Notes: generated by a model not told the origin, from the letters alone. 20,319 nucleotides of DNA from Cryptoclostridium sp964637365 (GCA_964637365.1 CAZWWH010000031.1:1-20319); one strand, 5' to 3'. Counted from the stretch's first letter, positions 7,035 through 14,507 are shown. Translations and numbers: made by a program.

Positions 7035-7063
7035 AATATAACAGAAAATATTTAAAATGTCAA
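7035..7063 (-). promoter_or_regulatory. Sigma-A promoter of the GPP34-like/MerR operon
   Basis: On the minus strand TTGACA (7058-7063) is a perfect -35 box and TATATT (7035-7040) the -10 box, 17 bp apart. The expected start is near 7028, giving a leader of about 88 nt that contains the 14-bp repeats. Confidence 0.85.
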
Positions 7064-7118
7064 CCCCTTTGGACAATTAAAAATACAGGTTCCACATATC
7101 TAACAGCATAGGAGAAAC

Positions 7119-7145
7119 AGCGCCAATGAACGATTCACTGACGCT
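7119..7145 (-). terminator. Hairpin behind the MerR/TipAS gene
   Basis: Read as minus-strand RNA, 7119-7145 forms a 12-bp stem with a TCG loop (AGCGTCAGTGAA against TTCATTGGCGCT). It is continuous only because two pairs are G-U wobbles; as plus-strand RNA these become mismatches, so it belongs to the minus strand. The tail GTTTCTCC is weak. It is 104 bases past the stop of the regulator. Confidence 0.45.
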
Positions 7146-7248
7146 ATTTTTTCGATCCATTTTATACAATTATAAATTCGTGCCCAAAATGCAGTTCACC
7201 GGTTTCCGCTGCTTTATATCATATATAGCGTTCAGCCTGACGGATGAA

Positions 7249-7989
7249 TTATCTCTCCCTTTCGTTTTGACAATAAATACTGATGGCTTTGGCGACAAAA
7301 GCTCCTGTGCCCTCTCCGCCGGCCTCATCAATATTTTCGGTCATACTGCCGCCACCGCCATACATGGTGCCAAGGGATTGGAAAATCTCCAAGGTACAGA
7401 CATAAAAATTGGTGGTAATAAATTGTCTCAATTTCTCCACCAGGGCCTGAACCTCAGGGGCCTCTGGGGCCAAGGTTCGAACAGTCCCAAATTCCCGAAA
7501 GATACCCATGAGACTGTCAATGACTACCTTCCGTTGTTGGGGACTGCGGTTTCTGTCCTTTTCTTCATATTCCCGATAAGCGTCGGTCTTGCCCCAGGTG
7601 GCCTTGGCCTGCGCTGCGTATTCATCAATTTTTTTCGTGTCAAATGCTGAAAAATCCAAGGATTTCACTCCCATCACATAAATTCCACGGGCGAGATCAA
7701 TGAGATTCTCAATGTGTTCCTTCTGCAAACGGAGCAGCTCGATTTGCTGCTCCAACGCCCGATTGCGGTCAAAGGTGGGGCTGTCTAGAATTTCCTTGAT
7801 CTCCTTTAGGGAGAATTTTAACTCCCGAAACAGCAAAATGGATTGCAGCCGTTCCAAGGCCGTTTCATCATACAAACGATAGCCCGATTCCGTGGTCCGC
7901 GTCGGCCGCAGCAGACCAATGGCATCATAATGATGAAGCGTGCGTATACTCACGCCGGCTAGCTCGCTGACTTCTTTTACCGTTCGCAA
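7249..7989 (-). CDS. MerR-family activator with TipAS drug-binding domain
   Basis: The 246-aa product has an N-terminal MerR DNA-binding domain (RTVKEVSELAGVSIRTLHHYDAIGLLRPT, then GYRLYDETALERLQSILLFRELKFSLKEIKEIL), a coiled-coil helix (RALEQQIELLRLQKEHIENLI) and a C-terminal TipAS-like domain from about residue 120. Proteins of this type (TipAL, Mta) sense small hydrophobic drugs and activate efflux or resistance genes and their own promoter. I choose the TTG at 7989: GGAGGGAGGGA lies seven bases upstream and the protein then begins MRTVKEVSEL, as in the family. The longer frame from the ATG at 8028 has no ribosome binding site and would begin upstream of the -10 box. It probably regulates itself; other targets are not known. 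Confidence 0.9.
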   Translation of the reverse strand: MRTVKEVSELAGVSIRTLHHYDAIGLLRPTRTTESGYRLYDETALERLQSILLFRELKFSLKEIKEILDSPTFDRNRALEQQIELLRLQKEHIENLIDLARGIYVMGVKSLDFSAFDTKKIDEYAAQAKATWGKTDAYREYEEKDRNRSPQQRKVVIDSLMGIFREFGTVRTLAPEAPEVQALVEKLRQFITTNFYVCTLEIFQSLGTMYGGGGSMTENIDEAGGEGTGAFVAKAISIYCQNERER

Positions 7990-8016
7990 AGCGATTCCCT
8001 CCCTCCGTGTAACATC

Positions 8017-8047
8017 AGTATAAGGCATGACGCGGCGTTAGAGTCAA
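8017..8047 (-). promoter_or_regulatory. MerR-type promoter with 19-bp spacer
   Basis: On the minus strand TTGACT (8042-8047) and TATACT (8017-8022) are separated by 19 bp, the overlong spacing that MerR regulators correct by twisting DNA. Inside the spacer is a near-perfect dyad, TAACGC-C-GCGTCA. The expected start near 8010 gives a leader of about 20 nt to the TTG at 7989. Confidence 0.82.
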
Positions 8048-8083
8048 CAGCAAATTTCAAAAAAATTAAAGGGTGTAATCAAT

Positions 8084-8113
8084 AGCGCGGACACTCCACA
8101 AAGCATCCGCGCT
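8084..8113 (-). terminator. Hairpin downstream of pepF
   Basis: AGCGCGGA (8084-8091) and TCCGCGCT (8106-8113) form a perfect GC-rich 8-bp stem seven bases past the pepF stop codon. No T run follows directly; a T7 run comes only about 20 bases later. It may be a terminator or an mRNA-stabilising hairpin. Confidence 0.5.
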
Positions 8114-8120
8114 TTCCTAT

Positions 8121-9911
8121 TCATCGTTTTTCCAAAAGAGTTGATAATTCCTCTAACCGTTCACGGAACACCGGGAAGATGGCTTCGATGGTTTTGGGGT
8201 CCGTCAAATCCACGCCGGCCTTTTTCAGCAGCTCGTTGGGATAATCCGAGGAACCGCTCTTCAGGAATTCCTTATAAGCCTTGACGGCATTTTCGTCGCC
8301 AGACAGAATTTTTGCAGCCAGAGCTTGGGCTGCGGCATAGCTGGTGGAATATTTATAGACGTAGAAGGCGTTGTAGAAATGAGGGATTCTGGCCCATTCC
8401 ATGGCGATTTCATCATCATATACAATGGCGTCGCCGAAATATTCCTTGTTTAGATTCAAATAAATGTCGCACATGTCGTCGGCGGTGAGGCCCTCCATAT
8501 GCTCGGCACGGTGATGGATAATCTTCTCAAACTCAGCGAACATGGTTTGCCGGTATACGGTGCCGCGAAATTCGTCAAGGTACTGATTCAGGAGATACGC
8601 TTTTTCCATATCGCTTTCGCTTTTGTCCAGGAGATATGCAGTAAGTAAGGTTTCGTTCACAATGGAAGCCACTTCGGCAACGAAAATCTTATAATAAGCG
8701 TACTGGTAGGGCTGATTATTCCAGGAATAATAGGAATGCATGGAATGCCCCAACTCATGGGCCATAGTAAAAACGCTGTTGAGGTTATCTTGATAGCTGA
8801 GCATCAAATAAGGATCAGAGTCGCAAACCCCCCAGGAATAAGCGCCAGAACGCTTACCCTCATTTTCCCTCACGTCCATCCAGCGGTCGTCCCTTGCCTT
8901 TTGGATCATGGCCACATAATCGTCGCCTAAAGGAGCCAGGGCTTTCTTTACCAGCTCAAAGCCTTCCTCAAAGGGAATATCCTTATCCTCCTCCGACACC
9001 AGAGGAGTATAGACGTCGTAAAAATGGAGCTCGTCGAGGCCCAGAACTTTTTTCCGCAGACGCAGATAATCCTGAAAGGCGTCGCAGTTTTCCTTCACAG
9101 TATGAATTAGATTATCGTAAAGCTCCGTGGTGACATGATCGGCAAAAAGGGCGTCCTCCAAAGCGGAAGGATAGTGACGCACCTTGGCGTAAAACACATC
9201 CTTTTTGACGCTGCCGGACAAGGTGGCGGCCACAGTATTGCGATAAGCGCCATAGGAGGCGTACAGCCCTTGGTAAGTGTCTTTGCGGACACGGCGGTCC
9301 TTGGATTCCATCAAGCGGATAAAATTGGCGTGATTAATTTTCACCGGTTTTCCATCGGCGCCCTCAATTTCCGGAAATTTCAAATCCGCTTCATTGAACA
9401 TGGTGAAAGCCGCTTGGGCGGTTTCGGACATTTCCCCGCTCATGGCCAAAATGGCTTCCTCCCGCTGGTTTAAAATGTGGGGTTCAAACCGCAGCATGTC
9501 CTGGAACATACGGCGATAGGGCCGCAGCGGCTCGTAGCTGTCGATGAGCTGTTCCATAAACTCGCTGCCCTTGGCCAAAATCTCCGGCGTAAAAAAGGAG
9601 GTTTGCTCCGCCGCCTTTACCGAGAGCGCCATGGCTTTATCCTGCATGGCTTGGTAGACATTCTGGCGGTTATCCTCGTCCAATTTCATTTTGGCATAAA
9701 CAAAAAGCTTATCCAGCTTCATGCCAAGCTTCTGGTCAAGCTGCAAGTATTCATAGAGCCGTTCGGCGGAATCCGTGACCGTACCGGGATACTGGGGCAA
9801 TTCCTCCATAAGCTTTGCGGCTTCCTCAAAATCTTTATCCCAAGCAGCGCGGTCGAGATACATTTTTTCCAAATTCCATCGATCTTTTTCGGGAATTTCA
9901 TTTCGTTCCAT
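8121..9911 (-). CDS. pepF: Oligoendopeptidase F (M3 family zinc peptidase)
   Basis: PepF cleaves oligopeptides of medium length in the cytosol. The zinc-binding motif HELGH is at residues 385-389 within FTMAHELGHSMHSYYS. The third ligand is E413 in FVAEVASIVNETLL, 24 residues later, as in the M3B family. The N-terminal helical domain (1-110) and the peptidase M3 domain are complete, and the 596-aa length is normal. H505 region RIPHFYNAFYVYKYSTSYAAAQALA matches the conserved C-terminal substrate-binding segment. The ATG at 9911 has AAGGAGGT ten bases upstream. It is a single gene, divergent from the YkgJ-type gene and followed by the hairpin at 8084-8113. There is no signal peptide. Confidence 0.96.
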   Translation of the reverse strand: MERNEIPEKDRWNLEKMYLDRAAWDKDFEEAAKLMEELPQYPGTVTDSAERLYEYLQLDQKLGMKLDKLFVYAKMKLDEDNRQNVYQAMQDKAMALSVKAAEQTSFFTPEILAKGSEFMEQLIDSYEPLRPYRRMFQDMLRFEPHILNQREEAILAMSGEMSETAQAAFTMFNEADLKFPEIEGADGKPVKINHANFIRLMESKDRRVRKDTYQGLYASYGAYRNTVAATLSGSVKKDVFYAKVRHYPSALEDALFADHVTTELYDNLIHTVKENCDAFQDYLRLRKKVLGLDELHFYDVYTPLVSEEDKDIPFEEGFELVKKALAPLGDDYVAMIQKARDDRWMDVRENEGKRSGAYSWGVCDSDPYLMLSYQDNLNSVFTMAHELGHSMHSYYSWNNQPYQYAYYKIFVAEVASIVNETLLTAYLLDKSESDMEKAYLLNQYLDEFRGTVYRQTMFAEFEKIIHHRAEHMEGLTADDMCDIYLNLNKEYFGDAIVYDDEIAMEWARIPHFYNAFYVYKYSTSYAAAQALAAKILSGDENAVKAYKEFLKSGSSDYPNELLKKAGVDLTDPKTIEAIFPVFRERLEELSTLLEKR

Positions 9912-9932
9912 AAAAATTTATACCTCCTTAAA

Positions 9933-9952
9933 GCCCGAAAAAAGTCTCGGGC
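9933..9952 (-). promoter_or_regulatory. Hairpin next to the pepF ribosome binding site
   Basis: On the minus strand GCCCGA pairs with TCGGGC around GACTTTTT, and the ribosome binding site AAGGAGG begins three bases later. So close a hairpin may influence initiation or be a weak attenuator (only TTT follows). Confidence 0.35.
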
Positions 9953-9992
9953 AGCGTTAACAAATTTGCGTCAAAAATCTATCTTTTTCCCC

Positions 9993-10021
9993 TTGCGTTC
10001 CGGCGGCTTTCCCGTTATGAT
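9993..10021 (+). promoter_or_regulatory. Sigma-A-like promoter directly before the YkgJ-type gene
   Basis: TTGCGT (9993-9998) and TATGAT (10016-10021) are 17 bp apart. The -10 box ends six bases before the ATG at 10028, so a start at the usual distance would fall on the ATG itself. Confidence 0.6.
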
Positions 10022-10027
10022 AGGGGC

Positions 10028-10666
10028 ATGAATAAGAATCAAAATATCACCGTCAGTCTGGTAAAGGTCGAGGACGGACTGGCTTACGAAGTGACCATCC
10101 ACAGTGAAGCCGCCACACTGTGGCAGTATATTGAGACTCTCGACAATTTTCTCGACGAAAAAGTAGCTCCCTGCCTGGGGTGCGATAACTGCTGTTATCA
10201 GCGGATTCCCCTGACGCTGCCGGATATTTACGGCTACGCGGGGAAGGAGAAAGAAGCCATTGGCCGGTTTCTGGACCGCAGCACCGTTATCCAAAAGGAA
10301 GGCTTTGCCCTTGACATTAAGCTGCGCCAAGGAGAAGACGGCATCTGCGCTTTTTTAGACAATGAGGAACAGCGCTGTACCGACCATCCGCACCGCAGCC
10401 TTGTTTGCCACACCTACATTTGCCTGCCCCAAACGGAACGGGCTAGGGAAATGCGGGAATTCCTCATCAACCAAGGGGAGGACGCCCTTTTCGGTGCCCT
10501 ATTCCAACTGGGTCTTTGCGAAAAATTCCAGGAGCTGGCGGGAAACTATCCCGTGATGCCCCAATGGCAGGGCAAAACCTACAACGAAATCCTGTTAAAG
10601 GAAGTACTGCCCGCAGAGCTTTGGGAAACCTTAACAAAGCCCACCGCCTTTGAAGTCATCGGCTGA
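10028..10666 (+). CDS. YkgJ family cysteine-cluster protein
   Basis: The 212-aa protein belongs to the YkgJ (UPF0153) family, whose conserved cysteines are thought to bind metal or an Fe-S cluster. The cluster is CLGCDNCC, with C49, C52, C55 and C56. C107 (GICAFL), C117 (RCTDHPHRSLVC) and C127 follow, then C132, in the family's usual spacing before YICLP. The function of the family is not established. No signal peptide or membrane segment is visible. No ribosome binding site precedes the ATG at 10028 (AGGGGC only), no better in-frame start exists nearby, and the promoter at 9993-10021 points to a leaderless mRNA. Its neighbour pepF is divergent. It ends at the long-loop hairpin near 10715. 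Confidence 0.85.
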   Translation: MNKNQNITVSLVKVEDGLAYEVTIHSEAATLWQYIETLDNFLDEKVAPCLGCDNCCYQRIPLTLPDIYGYAGKEKEAIGRFLDRSTVIQKEGFALDIKLRQGEDGICAFLDNEEQRCTDHPHRSLVCHTYICLPQTERAREMREFLINQGEDALFGALFQLGLCEKFQELAGNYPVMPQWQGKTYNEILLKEVLPAELWETLTKPTAFEVIG

Positions 10667-10714
10667 TTGCGCCATTTCTTCCCGAACCAGTTTTGTGTGT
10701 GGGGCTCACAGTTT

Positions 10715-10766
10715 AAAGCCAGGCGGAGACAAAGGGCATACAAACGCTCAAAAGGCTGGCTTTTTG
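10715..10766 (+). terminator. Probable terminator of the YkgJ-type gene
   Basis: AAAGCCAG (10715-10722) pairs with CTGGCTTT (10756-10763), and a T5 run overlaps the 3' arm. The loop is long (33 bases) and can be shortened by an inner GCG/CGC pairing (10723-10725/10745-10747). Confidence 0.55.
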
Positions 10767-10781
10767 ACGACAACGACACTG

Positions 10782-11519
10782 TCAACAGCGAGCAAAAGCC
10801 AAAGCATCGGTAATGGCGGGAACTACCTCCCCCATAAAGCCATCGTACTGCGGTTTTACAATTTTAATGGCTGTTTCCAGCAAATCAGTGGCCTCGGTGA
10901 GATTACCGCCGACAATGCCATGGCGTCGCTCCAGAGAGCGCAGGAATTTTTTCATCATTACTTCATGGTCGGTGCCGTCAAAGCTGAATTGCTCCGGCAC
11001 TACTTGGAACATTTCCGCAACCTTTTGAACCTCCACACGGAAATATTCGCTGAGGAAACGGCATAGACTCTCATCGACGTGGGCCAAGGCGGCTTCGCCT
11101 CGCTGACCGATGTCAGGGATTCGCTCTGCGGTGAGGGCGTCGAAAGCCATTTCAATGATATTATGGGACTTCCACAAAGCCATGCTCGGGGGCAGACAGC
11201 AAATGCGCGCCGCCTCTTCGGAGATTTTACGCCCCTCCAAAAAGCAGAAGCCCATGGCTTCCCCATGGTAGGCTTCGTCGGCATAAGTATCCAGCCCCGG
11301 CAGGCAGGTGCCGTGGGTCAATACGCCCAGGGCCAGGTCAACATAGTTTTTATCAAATTCCTGGGCATAATGATAGAGATCAAAGCCCATCTCATGGCCA
11401 AGGTTGCGGCCAACACCGAGGAAAGAAACGAAGTCAGGGAGCAGGCTCCCTAAAATGGTTTTTTGATTTTCCTGTCCCAGAACTTTTTCCGCCACGGCCA
11501 TGTGTGTTAATGGAAACAT
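10782..11519 (-). CDS. Hypothetical protein, possible zinc-dependent phospholipase C-like hydrolase
   Basis: I do not recognise this 245-aa protein with certainty. Its beginning, FPLTHMAVAEKVLG with LGSLLPDF at 23-30, recalls proteins annotated as zinc-dependent phospholipase C family, which start with a His and a GxxxPD motif. Candidate metal ligands are H6, D29, H42, H50, H69 (LTHG), D77, H85, H119, E123 and D127 (SHNIIEMAFD). This spread of His and Asp in an all-helical protein fits that fold but does not prove it. There is no signal peptide, unlike secreted phospholipases, so the substrate may be intracellular. The ATG at 11519 has AAGGGGGAG four bases upstream. The 20-bp tandem array begins only 24 bp behind the start. 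Confidence 0.6.
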   Translation of the reverse strand: MFPLTHMAVAEKVLGQENQKTILGSLLPDFVSFLGVGRNLGHEMGFDLYHYAQEFDKNYVDLALGVLTHGTCLPGLDTYADEAYHGEAMGFCFLEGRKISEEAARICCLPPSMALWKSHNIIEMAFDALTAERIPDIGQRGEAALAHVDESLCRFLSEYFRVEVQKVAEMFQVVPEQFSFDGTDHEVMMKKFLRSLERRHGIVGGNLTEATDLLETAIKIVKPQYDGFMGEVVPAITDALAFARC

Positions 11520-11539
11520 ATTGCTCCCCCTTGCTCAAT

Positions 11540-11545
11540 AGTATA
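11540..11545 (-). promoter_or_regulatory. Candidate -10 box at the edge of the tandem array
   Basis: TATACT on the minus strand lies where a start near 11533 would give a short leader that still carries the ribosome binding site at 11519. No -35 box is found at 16-18 bp; those positions are taken by the first repeat units of the array. Confidence 0.3.
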
Positions 11546-11834
11546 CCCTTTCGGGCATTTTGATACCCGTTCGGGCACTTTGGCACCCATTCGGGCACTT
11601 TGGCACCCATTCGGGTACTTTGGCACCCATTCGGGTACTTTGGCACCCATTCGGGNNNNNNNNNNNNNNNNNNNNNNNNNNNNNNNNNNNNNNNNNNNNN
11701 NNNNNNNNNNNNNNNNNNNNNNNNNNNNNNNNNNNNNNNNNNNNNNNNNNNNNNNTGGCACCCATTCGGGTACTTTGGCACCCATTCGGGTACTTTGGCA
11801 CCCATTCGGGTACTTTGGCACCCATTCGGGCGCG
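11544..11834. repeat. 20-bp hairpin-forming tandem repeat array
   Basis: The unit CACCCATTCGGGTACTTTGG repeats with a period of exactly 20 bp. Five full copies and part of a sixth lie left of the assembly gap (starting at 11544), and three full copies and part of a fourth lie right of it. The two leftmost copies are the most divergent (TACCC instead of CACCC); copies near the gap are almost identical, with only a C/T variant after CGGG. Each period contains an inverted repeat: on the minus strand GGGTGC and GTACCC pair (one G-U) around CAAA. Because 20 is not a multiple of 3, long open frames arise on both strands in several frames; they are not genes. The array lies between two divergent genes. 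Confidence 0.95.
11656..11755. other. Assembly gap (100 N)
   Basis: Exactly 100 N inside the tandem array, a usual placeholder for a gap of unknown size. The repeats on both sides are in the same orientation and nearly identical, so the gap probably holds more copies. The true number is not known. Confidence 0.95.
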
Positions 11835-11949
11835 TGAAACCTCTTAACTCCCAAACAGGCTGTAATTATATTTATTTTAAAACGATTTTATAGATTTTAC
11901 AAGTTCTTATATATGTTCTCCGCAAAAGAGAATCCCGAGGGAGATTATT

Positions 11950-12933
11950 ATGAAACTGCAAATCAATAAAAAGGAAGTTTTTAACCGCGCAACCCTGCTG
12001 GATCTTCTTACCATTTTATGTGGCGTTACGCTGTATAGCTTAGTCATCGACGTTTTTATCCTCCCCAACGACTTGCTGGCTGCCGGGTTTACCGGCATTG
12101 CCATTGTGGTGCATCACTTTATTCCGGCGCTGCCGGTTTCCCTGTCGGTCTATGTGATCAATATTCCCATCATTTTGTGGGCTCGGAAAGAAATCGACAC
12201 CCGTTTTATCCTTTACACCATTTTCGCGGTCACAGTCCAGTCCCTCTCTATGGAGCTTTTTGACGGCATTTACGCTTATACTAACGACGTGTTTATGGCA
12301 TGTCTTTTCGGAGGTATCCTGGCAGGCTTCGGAACAGGTCTCGTAATTCGGCGCAGAGGCAGCGGAGGCGGGCTGGATATTTTGTGCATCGTGTTCAAAA
12401 AGCGCTACGGCATCAGCGTCGGTACTGTTGGAATTGCTTTCAATATTATTGTCATTGGACTATCCTCCCTTATTTACGGCCTTGAGCTGGCCATGTATAC
12501 CCTCTGCTTCATCGCCATCAGCTATGTGGCCACGGATAAGGCCATTGACGGCTTCAGTAAACGGTACACCGCCCTGATTGTCACCCAATATCCCCACGCC
12601 ATGAAAGACGCTATCATTCAGCGTCTCCACCGAGGCGTCACCTTCATTTATGGCGAAGGCGGGTTTTCCGGTTTAAAACGGGAACTCCTCTATTGCGTGG
12701 TAAATCAATATGAAATGGCAGCCCTAAAAAAGATTTTAGAGGAAATTGATGTGAATGCCTTTATGACTTTGATGGAAACCAGAGAGATCTATGGACGGTT
12801 CCATAAGCGGGGAAGCCAAAATCCGGATCCATATATCGTAGCGCAACGGGAATTGGAGCAAGTCTTCGAAGCCTGTGAAATTCCCAAAACCAAGGACGAA
12901 CATCATCCTGACATTATTGAAAAGGACGATTAA
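11950..12933 (+). CDS. YitT family membrane protein (DUF161/DUF2179)
   Basis: This is a 327-aa integral membrane protein of the YitT family, common in Bacillota and of unknown function. About five or six membrane segments occupy residues 17-195. GFGTGLVIRRRGSGGGLDIL (127-145) is the conserved Gly-rich loop, followed by the fifth segment. The cytoplasmic DUF2179 domain covers about 205-285 (RLHRGVTFIYGEGGFSGLKRELLYCVV, then FMTLMETREIYGRFHKRG). The C-terminal tail is charged and longer than usual. The ATG at 11950 has GAGGGAG seven bases upstream. No clear promoter is seen in the AT-rich 115 bp before it. The next terminator downstream is at 13046, after the promoter of the MATE gene. Confidence 0.93.
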   Translation: MKLQINKKEVFNRATLLDLLTILCGVTLYSLVIDVFILPNDLLAAGFTGIAIVVHHFIPALPVSLSVYVINIPIILWARKEIDTRFILYTIFAVTVQSLSMELFDGIYAYTNDVFMACLFGGILAGFGTGLVIRRRGSGGGLDILCIVFKKRYGISVGTVGIAFNIIVIGLSSLIYGLELAMYTLCFIAISYVATDKAIDGFSKRYTALIVTQYPHAMKDAIIQRLHRGVTFIYGEGGFSGLKRELLYCVVNQYEMAALKKILEEIDVNAFMTLMETREIYGRFHKRGSQNPDPYIVAQRELEQVFEACEIPKTKDEHHPDIIEKDD

Positions 12934-12998
12934 AAGAAAAAGCGCAAAATATTGTCTTAAGATAACATAGATATTACATATTATATGTAGTTTTCACC

Positions 12999-13027
12999 TT
13001 GATATATCATTATTGAAGCGTTATAAT
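12999..13027 (+). promoter_or_regulatory. Strong promoter upstream of the MATE gene
   Basis: TTGATA (12999-13004) and a perfect TATAAT (13022-13027) are 17 bp apart. The expected start is near 13034, only about 11 bases before the terminator stem at 13046. ATTGAAGCG occurs in the spacer (13012-13020) and again at the foot of the stem (13039-13047). Confidence 0.85.
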
Positions 13028-13045
13028 GTATTTTACGAATTGAAG

Positions 13046-13073
13046 CGGCAGTGAGTTCACTGCCGTTCTTTTT
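13046..13073 (+). terminator. Intrinsic terminator between promoter and MATE gene
   Basis: CGGCAGTG (13046-13053) pairs perfectly with CACTGCCG (13058-13065) around AGTT, followed by TTCTTTTT. It can end yitT transcripts, but it also lies downstream of the promoter at 12999 and so would stop transcripts heading for the MATE gene unless read through. Confidence 0.9.
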
Positions 13074-13124
13074 CCGATTTCATTTAAGTTCATTAAAATA
13101 TATGATATAGGAGGTGCAATTCTT

Positions 13125-14507
13125 TTGACGGATCAAGTCCAAGAATACAAAGAAAATAAGATGGGTGTCATGCCCATCAATAAGCTGTTGGTTACCATGG
13201 CGCTGCCAATGATTTTATCCATGCTGGTTCAGGCTTTATACAATATTGTGGACAGCATTTTTGTGGCCCAGCTTAACGAGGCCGCTTTAACCGCAGTATC
13301 ATTGGCATTTCCCATGCAAAGCCTTATGATCGCTGTAGGAGTTGGCACCGGTGTTGGGATTAATGCTCTGCTTTCTCGCTCCTTGGGAGAAAAGAATTTC
13401 GACCAGGCCAACCGGGCCGCCAACAATGGGATTTTCTTGGCAATTTGCAGCTGCATCGTGTTCAGCATTTTGGGATTCACCTGTTCCCGTTTGTTTTTCA
13501 CCATTCAAACCACCGATGAATCCATCATTCAATACGGCGCCGATTATCTTATGGTGATCGCCGGCTTATCCTATGGCATTTTTGGCCAAGTAACCTTTGA
13601 ACGGCTGCTCCAATCCACGGGGAAAACCGTATTATCCATGATTACCCAGGCAACAGGGGCCATCATCAACATTATATTGGACCCCATTTTAATTTTCGGT
13701 CTCTTTGGAATGCCCCGTTTGGAAGTCATGGGAGCGGCGGTCGCTACGATCATCGGCCAAACCTGTGCCTGCATTTTGGCAATTTTCCTTAATATTAAAT
13801 ATAATAAGGAAATCACCTTGTCCCCCAAAGGGATGCGTCCCCAGGGCGCCACCATCAAACGAATTTATCTGGTGGGGATTCCCTCCATCATCATGTCTGC
13901 CATCGGCTCAGTAATGACCTTTGGTATGAACCATATTCTGATGAGTTTTACCTCCACCGCAACGGCAGTGTTCGGCGTTTATTTCCGTCTTCAGAGCTTC
14001 GTATTCATGCCGGTTTTCGGTTTAAACAACGGCATGGTTCCCATCGTCTCTTACAATTATGGTGCGAGGAAAAAGGACCGCATGATGAAAACCATCAAAC
14101 TGGGGATGATTTACGCCAGCGCCATGATGATTGTGGGAATTATCATATTCCAGATCCTTCCGGAACAGCTTTTGATGATGTTCAATGCTTCCCAAACCAT
14201 GCTGGACATCGGCGTTCCAGCGTTGCGCATCATTAGCTCTCACTTTATTTTCGCGGCGATTTGTATCATCAGCATCTCGGTTTTACAGGCCACAAGCCAC
14301 GGCTTTATGAGCCTGTGGATTTCCGTTACTCGCCAGCTGGTAGTTTTGCTACCGACGGCTTATCTCTTGTCCTTAAGCGGTAATATCAATCTTGTTTGGC
14401 TGGCTTTTCCCATTGCGGAGGTTGCTTCTTTAACCATCAGTCTTATTAGCCTGCGTCATATTTACCGCAAGGTCATCGTGCCACTGGGAGACCCTCAAAC
14501 AGCTTAA
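13125..14507 (+). CDS. MATE family multidrug/sodium antiporter
   Basis: The 460-aa protein has the twelve membrane segments and two-fold repeat of the MATE family, which exports cationic drugs and other toxins in exchange for Na+ or H+. The N-terminal half starts with the typical MGVMPINKLLVTMALPMI and LYNIVDSIFVAQL; the second half starts at about residue 245 (IYLVGIPSIIMSAIGSVM) and contains FGLNNGMVPIVSYNYGAR, the conserved family motif. Substrate is not predictable from sequence. The TTG at 13125 is chosen because AGGAGG lies ten bases upstream and the protein then has the usual length; the next ATG has no ribosome binding site. The only strong promoter upstream (12999) is separated from it by a terminator. 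It is followed by its own terminator at 14524. Confidence 0.95.
   Translation: MTDQVQEYKENKMGVMPINKLLVTMALPMILSMLVQALYNIVDSIFVAQLNEAALTAVSLAFPMQSLMIAVGVGTGVGINALLSRSLGEKNFDQANRAANNGIFLAICSCIVFSILGFTCSRLFFTIQTTDESIIQYGADYLMVIAGLSYGIFGQVTFERLLQSTGKTVLSMITQATGAIINIILDPILIFGLFGMPRLEVMGAAVATIIGQTCACILAIFLNIKYNKEITLSPKGMRPQGATIKRIYLVGIPSIIMSAIGSVMTFGMNHILMSFTSTATAVFGVYFRLQSFVFMPVFGLNNGMVPIVSYNYGARKKDRMMKTIKLGMIYASAMMIVGIIIFQILPEQLLMMFNASQTMLDIGVPALRIISSHFIFAAICIISISVLQATSHGFMSLWISVTRQLVVLLPTAYLLSLSGNINLVWLAFPIAEVASLTISLISLRHIYRKVIVPLGDPQTA

Noticed and set aside
7126..7650. 174-codon open frame with an AGGAG-like site upstream
   Set aside because: Most of it is antisense to the MerR/TipAS gene and its start lies inside the hairpin at 7119-7145; no recognisable domain.
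11544..11834. CRISPR array
   Set aside because: The repeat follows itself without spacers, the period is only 20 bp and there are no cas genes.
11434..11893. Several long open frames on both strands with MGAKVPEWVPKYPNG-like repeats
   Set aside because: They arise from a 20-bp repeat that cycles through the frames, span an N gap, exist in five or more frames at once and have no ribosome binding site of their own.
13078..13106. Second promoter directly before the MATE gene (TATGAT at 13101)
   Set aside because: No acceptable -35 box, and the resulting start would lie within the ribosome binding site.
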